Translations under genes and position numbers: made by a program
The notes under the pieces: generated by a model
Told to the model about the DNA's origin: nothing
The model's database searches: none
What the model saw: only the letters and a program-made list of their open reading frames with translations
Part shown: one piece after another, positions 1 through 5,424 of the stretch
Position numbering within the stretch: position 1 is the first letter of the stretch
Layout: every line of letters begins with the position of its first letter
Assembly (NCBI GenBank): GCA_019308705.1
Contig: JAFDHW010000280.1
Coordinates: forward strand, 1 to 5,424
DNA: 5,424 nucleotides
DNA from: Deltaproteobacteria bacterium
Lineage (GTDB): Bacteria > Desulfobacterota > Desulfobacteria > Desulfobacterales > Desulfatibacillaceae
Reading direction: 5' to 3'

Positions 1-72
1 GCGGCCAGCGCGGAAATCGGGCGAGCCCGAAGGGGGAGGAATTTTGCCCGAATGGCAGAATTCCTCCAATAA
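1..72 (+). pseudogene. Possible 3' end of a transposase reading frame (very tentative)
   Basis: A plus-strand frame is open from base 1 to a TAA at 70-72 and would encode 23 residues ending FARMAEFLQ. Its stop falls just inside the 112-bp repeat, about 100 bases from the element terminus, which is a plausible place for an insertion-sequence gene to end. I cannot recognise a transposase domain in so short a piece, and 23 open codons in GC-rich DNA are not significant on their own. The positional argument is the only support. Confidence 0.2.
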
Positions 73-173
73 TCAGACCGTCTTTGGCGCAAGACCCGAA
101 AAACAGCTCCAACGAATTGAAACTAAAGAAAAATTCGATCTCGGGCAAAATTGCTCATGAATAATCCGGGTTA
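62..173 (+). repeat. 112-bp inverted repeat, left copy
   Basis: Aligned by hand with the reverse complement of 1489-1600, this copy has no gaps and one mismatch (A at 115 against a G-equivalent at 1547). Position i pairs with position 1662 minus i throughout. The match stops sharply at 61/1601 on the outer side and at 174/1488 on the inner side. The two copies face each other with 1315 bases between them, and that interval contains the complete AraC-type gene. Confidence 0.96.
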
Positions 174-248
174 TCCGGCGGTTCCGGCGAGACGGGCCCG
201 GACCTGGAAGCTCTTTTCCGGTCAAGGATAGGAAAAAAGGGGGGCTAT

Positions 249-1349
249 TCAGGCGGTCTGGATGGAAGATGCAGTACGGTATTCGCTGGGGGTTTTGCCC
301 GTAGCCTTCTTGAACACCGCGTTGAACGAGGACTTGGAGCCGAAACCCACGTCAAAGCAGATGTCCAGCACCCCCCGTTCCGGGTCCTCCAAAAGGAGCC
401 TCTTGGCCTCTTCCACCCGGTAATGGTTGATGAACGACCGGAAATCGGTTTCCAGGTGGTTGTTCAGGTACTCGGAAAGCTGGTGCGGGGTCAAAGACAG
501 GGTTTCGGCCAAGCTCTTTAAGTTCAAATCCGTGTCCGTGAAGATCTTTTGCCGCTCCACCAGGTTCATAAGGAGGTCGTGGATGGTGTCGATGTCGATT
601 TTGTTCAACGACGATCGCTCGTAGCGCTTCTTTTCGATTTCGGTCTTCAACAGGCGCAGAAAGTGCGGATAGCGGTTGTAGCCCAGAAACACTCCCATCG
701 TGAGCAGGGCCAAAAGATAACCGCCGCCGATGAACACTTTCGGCAGCTTGAAGGTGAATCCCACCAGGAGGGAGACAACGGCCATGATGGCCAGCACGTT
801 GATGATGACGATGAGCCTGAGCTCTGTCTTGATCTCGTCCACGTTCCACACCAGGCCAAGGTCCACCTTCAGGAGATAGACGAGGTAGGCCGCGGCGTTG
901 GCCGCCCCCAGGACGACCAGGACCATGAGCGCGTTCTGGGGCGGCGAGGTGAACATTTCCAAAAGCCACTGTTGCTTGAACTCCAGGGGCATGGCCTGGA
1001 AGGCCGTCTCCAGGAAGAACACGATAAAGGCGGGCACAAAATGCAAAAGGTGCCGTGGACCGTATTCTACTTCCGGGTGCAGGAGGAAATTGAAATAAAA
1101 ATAGTAGACCGGTCCCACCAGGGTGATGGCGGTGAAAAACAGATACAGGCTCAAGGGGTGTTTGGGCGGCACGCCGTTGGCCACGAAGGCCGCGCCCTGG
1201 ATGATGAGGTAACAGCAGAAAAAGATGACGGAAAACAGGGCGTTGGCCTTGTTTGGCTTCTTCCTGGTCAGCTGCTCCAGGGCCATGAGAAGGGCGACGC
1301 CCGCGGCGAAGAAGATGGGGATGGTGGATGCCTTGACGGTCAGAAGCAT
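249..1349 (-). CDS. Seven-transmembrane AraC-family transcriptional regulator
   Basis: Predicted membrane-anchored DNA-binding protein of 366 residues. The N-terminal half is hydrophobic with about seven transmembrane helices (roughly residues 9-26, 37-58, 67-90, 101-118, 140-161, 178-199, 205-224). A charged linker (about 230-255) follows, then a C-terminal AraC/XylS domain. Its first helix-turn-helix covers about 277-300 (LKSLAETLSLTPHQLSEYLN). The second covers about 327-358, with the family signature region DICFDVGFGSKSSFNAVFKK followed by GKTPSEYR. This layout is known for 7TM-AraC proteins, where the membrane part is thought to sense a ligand or envelope signal; the signal here is unknown. 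The ATG at 1349 is preferred because GGGAGGT lies 11 bases upstream and the hydrophobic region begins straight away. A longer frame to a TTG at 1439 adds 30 residues of proline/glycine-rich sequence with no domain character. The gene stands alone between two inverted mobile-element ends, and no target gene is adjacent. No clear terminator is visible after the TGA. Confidence 0.92.
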   Translation of the reverse strand: MLLTVKASTIPIFFAAGVALLMALEQLTRKKPNKANALFSVIFFCCYLIIQGAAFVANGVPPKHPLSLYLFFTAITLVGPVYYFYFNFLLHPEVEYGPRHLLHFVPAFIVFFLETAFQAMPLEFKQQWLLEMFTSPPQNALMVLVVLGAANAAAYLVYLLKVDLGLVWNVDEIKTELRLIVIINVLAIMAVVSLLVGFTFKLPKVFIGGGYLLALLTMGVFLGYNRYPHFLRLLKTEIEKKRYERSSLNKIDIDTIHDLLMNLVERQKIFTDTDLNLKSLAETLSLTPHQLSEYLNNHLETDFRSFINHYRVEEAKRLLLEDPERGVLDICFDVGFGSKSSFNAVFKKATGKTPSEYRTASSIQTA

Positions 1350-1488
1350 CGGTGCCTCGCACCTCCCGTATCGTCCCTTTGGTCCCCGAGGGTCGCGGAT
1401 AGAACCTGGGGGCAGAGAAACCGGGCCGGCTGGCGACAAGCGGCGGCTCGCCGAACAAGCCCGATTAAAACAGGTTGCACCGGAACCT
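1350..1488 (-). promoter_or_regulatory. Leader / upstream region of the AraC-type gene
   Basis: These 139 bases separate the AraC start codon from the right-hand mobile element, so the native promoter should lie here or inside the element. I see no convincing sigma70 -35/-10 pair and no sigma54 site. TTTAAT on the minus strand near 1465-1470 is a weak -10 candidate without a matching -35 box. The region is GC-rich and contains no gene I can support. Confidence 0.35.
1361..1367 (-). promoter_or_regulatory. Ribosome binding site for the AraC-type gene
   Basis: The minus strand reads GGGAGGT here, 11 bases before the ATG at 1349, with a second purine group (GAGGC, 1354-1358) closer in. It supports the 366-residue start over the longer TTG-initiated frame. 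Confidence 0.6.
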
Positions 1489-1671
1489 TAACCCGGATTA
1501 TTCATGAGCAATTTTGCCCGAGATCGAATTTTTCTTTAGTTTCAATCCGTTGGAGCTGTTTTTCGGGTCTTGCGCCAAAGACGGTCTGATTATTGGAGGA
1601 TACCAAAGTACGCCTTCACCCCTCTCGCCTTGCCAGCACGGAAATCAGGCTTCGTGAATAATCCGGGTTAA
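1488..1671. mobile_element. MITE-like non-autonomous element with TTAA ends (possibly IS1380-like)
   Basis: The outer 17 bases TTAACCCGGATTATTCA (1488-1504) and TGAATAATCCGGGTTAA (1655-1671) are perfect inverted repeats. Reading TTAA as the duplicated target leaves an element of 176 bases (1492-1667) with 13-base termini starting CCCGG. It is too short for a transposase, so it would have to be moved in trans. Its first part (1489-1600) is the same 112 bases found inverted at 62-173; the last 70 bases differ from the left copy, as expected if an internal deletion joined two ends of a longer element near 1600/1601. TTAA targets and termini beginning CC recall the IS1380 group, which is related to piggyBac; that assignment is from memory of family traits. 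The element lies between the AraC gene and the terminator of the LuxR gene. Confidence 0.75.
1489..1600 (-). repeat. 112-bp inverted repeat, right copy
   Basis: Reverse-complement partner of 62-173, with 111 of 112 bases identical. Such near-identity between non-coding copies points to recent duplication or transposition, or to gene conversion between the copies. It forms the left two thirds of the MITE-like element. Its inner edge lies 140 bases upstream of the AraC start codon, so it could affect expression of that gene. Confidence 0.96.
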
Positions 1672-1703
1672 AATTGCCCGGTTTCTCTCTTCGGCGCAAG
1701 GAG

Positions 1704-1755
1704 AAAAAAATATTCAAAAAAACATGCGGCCTCCCGGAATGCCGGAGGCCGCATG
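1704..1755 (-). terminator. Rho-independent terminator of the LuxR-type gene / cluster
   Basis: The arms CATGCGGCCTCC (1723-1734) and GGAGGCCGCATG (1744-1755) form a 12-bp GC-rich stem with a 9-base loop. On the minus strand the stem is followed directly by seven T (1716-1722) and, a little further, another seven T (1704-1710). It lies 37 bases past the stop codon of the PAS-LuxR gene. On the plus strand no T run follows the stem, so it should act in the minus direction. Confidence 0.92.
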
Positions 1756-1792
1756 GCAATAGAGCTTTATTTCTCGTGATGCTGGGCGCTTA

Positions 1793-2686
1793 TCAGCTCA
1801 TGGAAGAGAGGTAAGCACGGAGGTTCTGCTTGGTCCTTTTCAGGCCCAGCTTGCTCCGCAGGCTGTCGCGGTGGAATTCCACGGCCCGCTTGGAGATGTT
1901 CAGAAGCCGGGCGATCTCCCTGGAGGTGGTGCCCATGCGTACCAGGTTGGCCACCTCGATCTCCCGGGGCGTCAGGTTGGCGTGCTGGTTGCCCAGATGC
2001 CGCATGAACGGGCTCACCAGCTCGGACAGGTTATGTTCCGCCACGGCGAGGCACACCTGCTGGTCCGCGTCCAAGGGTGTTTCCTTCATCCGGTAGAGGT
2101 AGGGAAGGACCAGGTCCTCCACGTTGGACAGGATGCGCTGCTTCAGGCGCTTTGCCTCCTCCCGGCTCTGGTTGAGCAGGATACGCAGGGCGTCGTTGGT
2201 CTCTTTAAGCTCTCGCACCTTGATCTCCAGCTCCGAATCCTCCTTTTGCCGGACGTAGTCCGTGACCTCGGTGAGGCTGCAGAACAGGCGGTTTTCCCGC
2301 GGGAGCAGGCTGGCGGACAAAAGGAACTCCCTTGGGCCTTTGCCGTTGTGCACGGCCACCAAGGCGTTTTGCAGGGGCCGGCCGAATCCTGCCTGCTTGA
2401 GGGCCCTTTCGCACCGCTCCGGGTCCGCCCACAGGGGAAGCCCGGAAAGGGGGGTGCCCAAAAAATCACCGGTGGTGAGCCCGGCCAAGGACAAAAACGC
2501 GGGGTTGGCGTCCAGGATCCGGTGGTTGTCCGCAGAAACCACGAAACTGGGCAAGGGATTGTGGAAGAGAAAGGCGTTCTGCTCCTGGTTTCCAGGGGGC
2601 CTCTGCCGGGCCTTGGGAAAGACGGCGGGGGAGGCCGGGGCCTTCTGCCCCCCGGCGGGGGGTTCCATTTTCCGGGATGCTTGCAT
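1793..2686 (-). CDS. PAS-domain LuxR-family transcriptional regulator
   Basis: Predicted cytoplasmic transcription factor of 297 residues. A proline- and basic-rich N-terminal tail (about 1-36) precedes a PAS domain (about 40-145), recognisable by NPLPSFVVSADNHRILDANP followed by FLSLAGLTTGDFLG. A helical, probably coiled-coil segment (about 146-186) connects to a helical linker (187-233). The GerE/LuxR helix-turn-helix covers 236-297, with LTPREIEVANLVRMGTTSRE, the recognition-helix region NISKRAVEFHRDSLRSKLGL and TKQNLRAYL. There are no transmembrane helices, no receiver domain and no autoinducer-binding domain, so the PAS domain is the likely input (small ligand, redox or protein partner; unknown). 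The ATG at 2686 has AGGA 11 bases upstream; an in-frame ATG six codons later is a weaker alternative. The gene follows the Hsp70 by 79 bases without a convincing terminator and is followed by a strong one, so it is probably the last gene of the cluster. The family is certain; the regulon is unknown. Confidence 0.9.
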   Translation of the reverse strand: MQASRKMEPPAGGQKAPASPAVFPKARQRPPGNQEQNAFLFHNPLPSFVVSADNHRILDANPAFLSLAGLTTGDFLGTPLSGLPLWADPERCERALKQAGFGRPLQNALVAVHNGKGPREFLLSASLLPRENRLFCSLTEVTDYVRQKEDSELEIKVRELKETNDALRILLNQSREEAKRLKQRILSNVEDLVLPYLYRMKETPLDADQQVCLAVAEHNLSELVSPFMRHLGNQHANLTPREIEVANLVRMGTTSREIARLLNISKRAVEFHRDSLRSKLGLKRTKQNLRAYLSSMS

Positions 2687-2765
2687 GACGGTCTCATTCC
2701 TGGATTTGGGGCTGTCACACGGCTAGTCCGCCGTTTGTTTCACCAAAAAACCCGCGGGCAGCGTA

Positions 2766-4643
2766 TCAGCGCACGGAGATGCGTTCCCTCCTGGACTTGG
2801 CTCTTTCCAACTCCTCGGCGGAAATCACCGACGCAGTTTCCACCACAAGTTCGACGCTCTTGCCATGGGTCCTTTCCGTGGCGGTCATGTGGAGGCGGCC
2901 TTCCCGGTTCAAGGAAAAAGAGATGTCCACGGGAGTGTTTTTGGGCAGGCCCTTGGGAAACCGCAGCTTGGCGTTTCCTATGGGGACCGCCTCGTCTTCG
3001 CCCACCCTCGTGTGGTGGGTTTCGCTTTCCATGATGCGGATGTTGACGCCCTTCTGGTTGTCGCTGACCGTGTAGAAGGTCTTTTGGGCCTTGACGGGCA
3101 CGGTGCTGTTCCTGGTGACGATGATGGACACGCCCGGGCGGCCTTTTTTGTCCTTGGCCGCGATGCCGAAGCTCTTGGAGGCGATGTCCAATATCTCCAT
3201 CATGGAGTTTTTCACCGCGCGGGCCTTGAACCCGGTGAGGAAGGAGACCTCGGCCACGGCGTCCTGGATGTCCGCCTGGGTGATGGCCCCTACCTCGATG
3301 TCCTCCAGTTCCCGTTCCAGTTCCCGCATGGCGTCGGTGGTACGGGCGTCTTTTTCCGTGGCGTAGCCGGGCCGGTCGAGGTCCAGTTCGAGGGCCGCGC
3401 CCTCCAGGAGATCCTCCAGGGAAGGCTTCCTGGTGGCCACCTTGCGCACCACCTTTTCCAGGTTCTCCGAAAACGCCCCCAGGTCCATGGTGAGGGGAGC
3501 CTGCTTTTCCTCCTGCTTGGCCGCGATACGCTCCACCAGGCGGTCGCGCAGAAAGAGTTTCCACCCGTAGATGGCGGCCCCCTTGGCCACGGACTCCTCG
3601 GGGTGGAAGAATTTGGGCTCCAGCTCGAACTCGGCGCGCAGCCGGCGGGCGATCTGGGGCATGTGAGTGGAGCCGCCCACCAGGAGGATCTGGTCGAACT
3701 TGTAGTATCCCTTGCGCTGGGCGGCCTCCAGCATGTCGCCGGTCAAGCGGATGGTCTTGTCCAGGATGTCCCGGGTGATGTGGGCGAAGGTGTCGAAGGT
3801 CACGGGGATGACGGCCCGGTCACCCATGTAGGTGAAGGAAACCTCCGCCTTCTGGTTGGCGCACAGATCGATCTTGGCCTTTTCCGCCAGCAGAGCCAGT
3901 TCGCTCTCCATGTAGAGATCGGAGAGGATCTCCTCGGCGTCCACGTCCGCGCCGGCATATTTGGGAAACTCCCTGGCCAGGTGTTCCTTCAACCGGTCAT
4001 CCCAGTCCTTGCCCCCCAGGCGCGGGTCGCCGCCGGTACTGATGACCTTGATGGATTCGGGGCGGATTTCGATCATGGTGATGTCGAAGGTGCCGCCGCC
4101 CAGGTCGTACACCAGGACCAGTTGGGGCTCGTCGATCTCCGTGGCGCCGTAGGTGATGGCCGCGGCGGTGGGCTCGTTGATGATCTGCCGGACGTTTAAC
4201 CCGGCGATTTCGCCAGCGATTTTGGTGCTTTCCCGCTCGTTGATGCCAAAGTAGGCCGGACAGGTGATGACCACGTCCTTGATTTGGGTGCCCAGGCGCT
4301 TTTCCGCGTCGCGCACCACCTTTCGCAAAATGAAGGAGGACAGCTCCTCGACGGTGAACTCCCCGCTGGTGTGACGGAACTTGTAGCCCGGCTGGCCCAC
4401 GTAACGCTTCACGAAGCGCACCGTATCCTCGGGGTATGCCGTGGAGCGTTCCACGGCCTTGGCGCCCACAATGACCTGGTCCCCGTCGAAACAGATCACC
4501 GAAGGCGTGGACCGGTGGCCTTCCGCATTGGGCACAATCTTGGGCACGCCGAAGTCGTTTACGTAGGCGATGGCCGAATAGGTTGTTCCCAGGTCGATGC
4601 CGTAGATGCGGCCTTCGGCATCCATCCCATTTGCCTTGCTCAT
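2766..4643 (-). CDS. Divergent Hsp70 (DnaK-like) chaperone with inserted segment and short lid
   Basis: Predicted cytoplasmic ATP-dependent chaperone of 625 residues. The nucleotide-binding domain (about 11-362) has phosphate loop 1 (GIDLGTTYSAIA, 15-26), a lysine in RFVKR (79), the INEPTAAAITYG helix (156-166), phosphate loop 2 (YDLGGGTFDITM, 179-190) and the adenosine motif (LLVGGSTHMPQI, 320-331), so it should bind and hydrolyse ATP. In DnaK about a dozen residues lead from here to the linker. Here about 120 charged, mostly helical residues (about 362-481) come first, then a linker-like EILDIASKSFGI (483-494). The beta-type substrate-binding domain follows (about 495-603, including RNSTVPVKAQ and GRLHMTATE). 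Only about 20 residues remain after it, so the alpha-helical lid is essentially missing. The start at 4643 has GGGAG 10 bases upstream. A GTG at 4679 would begin 3 bases after the previous stop, and an ATG at 4625 is also possible. No DnaJ or GrpE gene is adjacent, and I do not call it dnaK. The context suggests a signalling-linked Hsp70 rather than the housekeeping chaperone. Confidence 0.93.
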   Translation of the reverse strand: MSKANGMDAEGRIYGIDLGTTYSAIAYVNDFGVPKIVPNAEGHRSTPSVICFDGDQVIVGAKAVERSTAYPEDTVRFVKRYVGQPGYKFRHTSGEFTVEELSSFILRKVVRDAEKRLGTQIKDVVITCPAYFGINERESTKIAGEIAGLNVRQIINEPTAAAITYGATEIDEPQLVLVYDLGGGTFDITMIEIRPESIKVISTGGDPRLGGKDWDDRLKEHLAREFPKYAGADVDAEEILSDLYMESELALLAEKAKIDLCANQKAEVSFTYMGDRAVIPVTFDTFAHITRDILDKTIRLTGDMLEAAQRKGYYKFDQILLVGGSTHMPQIARRLRAEFELEPKFFHPEESVAKGAAIYGWKLFLRDRLVERIAAKQEEKQAPLTMDLGAFSENLEKVVRKVATRKPSLEDLLEGAALELDLDRPGYATEKDARTTDAMRELERELEDIEVGAITQADIQDAVAEVSFLTGFKARAVKNSMMEILDIASKSFGIAAKDKKGRPGVSIIVTRNSTVPVKAQKTFYTVSDNQKGVNIRIMESETHHTRVGEDEAVPIGNAKLRFPKGLPKNTPVDISFSLNREGRLHMTATERTHGKSVELVVETASVISAEELERAKSRRERISVR

Positions 4644-4653
4644 AGTGCGTAGG

Positions 4654-4658
4654 CTCCC
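4654..4658 (-). promoter_or_regulatory. Ribosome binding site for the Hsp70-like gene
   Basis: GGGAG on the minus strand, 10 bases before the ATG at 4643. It favours that start over the GTG at 4679, which would sit right after the upstream gene's stop codon, and over the internal ATG at 4625, which has a weaker AAGG. Confidence 0.55.
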
Positions 4659-4682
4659 GCCGGAATCATGCCCCGGCACCTG

Positions 4683-5424
4683 TTATCGGTTGATGACCTT
4701 GAACCGCGGCTTGACGGCCTCCGATTCCGCCGCGGACTTCTTGGCCTTTTCCGGTTCTTTGGACTGGGCCTGGTGCTCCCGGGCGCGCGTTTCCTCGTCC
4801 ATGGCGGCCGCCTCCAGCAGAAGCGGCATGAGGCCCTGGTAGATGTTCTTTTTCACCCGCTTGGCCGGCGGCCTGCGGAACCGGATCTGCACCAGGTCCC
4901 ACCCCAGAAGGTGCAGGACCGCGGCCTCGCCCTTCAGGGTGCCGTAAACGGCGTCCATGAGATCGCCCTTGTCCACGTAGACGAGCGCACGTTTGCCCTC
5001 GCTGTTGAACACCTCCACCATGCAGGTCCTCTGCTCGGAGGTCAGAAGTTGGAGGAAACTGGACACGGAAATGCCCACCTGGGTCTTGCTCTGCACCACC
5101 TGGTTCAGGCCCGAGATGACCGCCTGGCTCAACTTTTCATGGTCCAGGGGTTTTTTCAGCACCTTGAACACGCCCTTGTCCCGCATGCGTTCTTCGATGC
5201 TGGGCGTGACAAAGGCGGACAGGATGATGCAGGGAATGGTGGGATGATTCTCGTTGATCCAGTCCACCAGTTCCGCGCCGCCCATGCCGGGAAGGCGAAG
5301 CTCCGTGACCACGATGCCGATCTGCCCCCCTTTTATAGCCTCCATGGCCTCCTCGGCGTTTCCCACGGTGAGGGAGGACAGGTGCCCCGGCTGCTTGGCC
5401 AGGTTCCTCTTGAACAGCCCCACG
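4683..5424 (-). CDS. Response regulator receiver with PATAN/DUF4388-like output domain (5' end cut off)
   Basis: The gene enters from the right edge; 246 residues are visible and the first strand of the receiver, with its acidic Asp pair, lies outside the window. A GTG at 5423 opens the visible frame but is not a credible start, since a receiver should begin some 15-25 residues earlier. Visible residues 1-110 fit a receiver (CheY-like) fold: TELRLPGMGG (40-49), the switch serine in ILSAF (67-71) and the conserved Lys-Pro (91-92). The phosphoacceptor position is glutamate (41, codon GAG) instead of aspartate. Residues about 112-210 resemble the DUF4388/PATAN domain, with ISVSSFLQLLTSEQRTCMVE, the strand-glycine segment LVYVDKGDLMDAVYG, then KGEAAVLHLLGW. 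Such domains occur in PatA-like and gliding/motility-associated regulators and are thought to mediate protein contacts; no DNA-binding domain is present. A charged Ala/Glu/Lys tail (about 208-238) ends the protein. The stop lies 39 bases before the Hsp70 start, so co-transcription is likely. Confidence 0.88.
   Translation of the reverse strand, partial: VGLFKRNLAKQPGHLSSLTVGNAEEAMEAIKGGQIGIVVTELRLPGMGGAELVDWINENHPTIPCIILSAFVTPSIEERMRDKGVFKVLKKPLDHEKLSQAVISGLNQVVQSKTQVGISVSSFLQLLTSEQRTCMVEVFNSEGKRALVYVDKGDLMDAVYGTLKGEAAVLHLLGWDLVQIRFRRPPAKRVKKNIYQGLMPLLLEAAAMDEETRAREHQAQSKEPEKAKKSAAESEAVKPRFKVINR

Larger units (their letters stand above)
1..174. mobile_element. Partial mobile-element end left of the AraC gene (continues off the window)
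   Basis: This stretch ends at its inner side with TGAATAATCCGGGTTA (158-173), the same 16-base terminus that forms both ends of the small element at 1488-1671. Bases 62-173 are an inverted copy of bases 1489-1600. Bases 1-61 do not match the corresponding part of the right-hand element, so this is either a different deletion derivative or the end of a longer insertion sequence whose body lies before base 1. The base after the terminus makes TTAT (171-174) rather than the TTAA seen at both ends of the right-hand element. Assignment to an IS1380-like (TTAA target, CC-start terminus) group is inference from the termini; no transposase is visible. Confidence 0.6.

Noticed and set aside
174..189. 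Short tandem-like repeat TCCGGCG (174-180 and 183-189)
   Set aside because: Only two 7-base units in GC-rich DNA; this is expected by chance.
174..248. Terminator after the AraC gene
   Set aside because: A six-T run on the minus strand follows the stop closely but has no stem before it. The weak bulged stem further down (about 205-225) is not followed by T.
1350..1439. N-terminal extension of the AraC-type protein to a TTG start at 1439
   Set aside because: The added 30 residues are Pro/Gly/Arg-rich with no domain character. The internal ATG at 1349 has a good Shine-Dalgarno sequence and begins the membrane domain.
549..1589. Long plus-strand frame of 346 codons opposite the AraC gene
   Set aside because: It is the antisense shadow of a clearly real gene, rich in Gln/His/Asp/Gly with no recognisable domain, and it runs across the mobile-element boundary.
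1671..1700. Further degenerate copy of the repeat just outside the small element (AAATTGCCCG, TCTTCGGCGCAAG)
   Set aside because: The matches are about 8-13 bases long, and their order and orientation are inconsistent with the 112-bp unit, so they are not enough to call a third copy.
2687..2765. Possible terminator between the Hsp70 and LuxR genes
   Set aside because: The CCCGCGGG palindrome before a T run on the minus strand leaves no room for a loop. The only other hairpin (2719-2734) has a 5-bp stem without a T run.
1871..3034. Plus-strand frame of 387 codons opposite the PAS-LuxR gene
   Set aside because: It spans two minus-strand genes and the gap between them and has no recognisable domain.
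2865..4199. Long plus-strand frame of 444 codons opposite the Hsp70 gene
   Set aside because: It is an antisense shadow caused by GC-rich codon bias; the minus-strand frame carries all the Hsp70 motifs.
4683..5423. GTG at 5423 as the true start of the receiver gene
   Set aside because: The receiver would lack its first strand and acidic pair, so the gene almost certainly continues beyond the window.

Overview
The window looks like a chromosomal piece of a GC-rich Gram-negative bacterium, most likely a Desulfobacterota (sulfate-reducer-type deltaproteobacterium). The reasons are the gene families: a REC plus PATAN/DUF4388-type regulator, a PAS-LuxR regulator whose coiled-coil/HTH region resembles proteins I associate with Desulfobacteraceae, and a membrane-embedded AraC regulator. 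The taxonomic call is inference from family resemblance, not a database result. All four genes lie on the minus strand, so transcription runs from high to low coordinates.

Right part (5424 to about 1700): a probable three-gene signalling/chaperone cluster. First comes a response regulator whose N-terminus is cut by the window edge, with glutamate in place of the phosphoacceptor aspartate and a C-terminal PATAN/DUF4388-like domain. A divergent Hsp70 follows after 39 bases. It has an intact ATPase domain but a long extra helical segment before the interdomain linker and almost no C-terminal lid. After a further 79 bases comes a cytoplasmic PAS / coiled-coil / LuxR-HTH regulator. A strong Rho-independent terminator closes the cluster just below the LuxR gene. 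No strong terminator separates the three genes, so co-transcription is likely, with the promoter outside the window.

Left part (1 to about 1671): a gene for a seven-transmembrane AraC-family regulator lies between two 112-bp inverted repeats that match at 111 of 112 positions. The right-hand repeat belongs to a small MITE-like element (about 176 bp plus TTAA on each side) with perfect terminal inverted repeats. The left-hand repeat ends at the same kind of terminus and probably belongs to a larger related element that continues beyond base 1. The AraC gene is therefore bracketed by two inward-facing mobile-element ends. It could be a mobilised cassette or an invertible segment.

The most interesting points are the bracketed AraC gene, the TTAA-flanked MITE, the rearranged Hsp70 architecture, and the pairing of this Hsp70 with a probably phosphorylation-independent response regulator and a PAS-LuxR factor.
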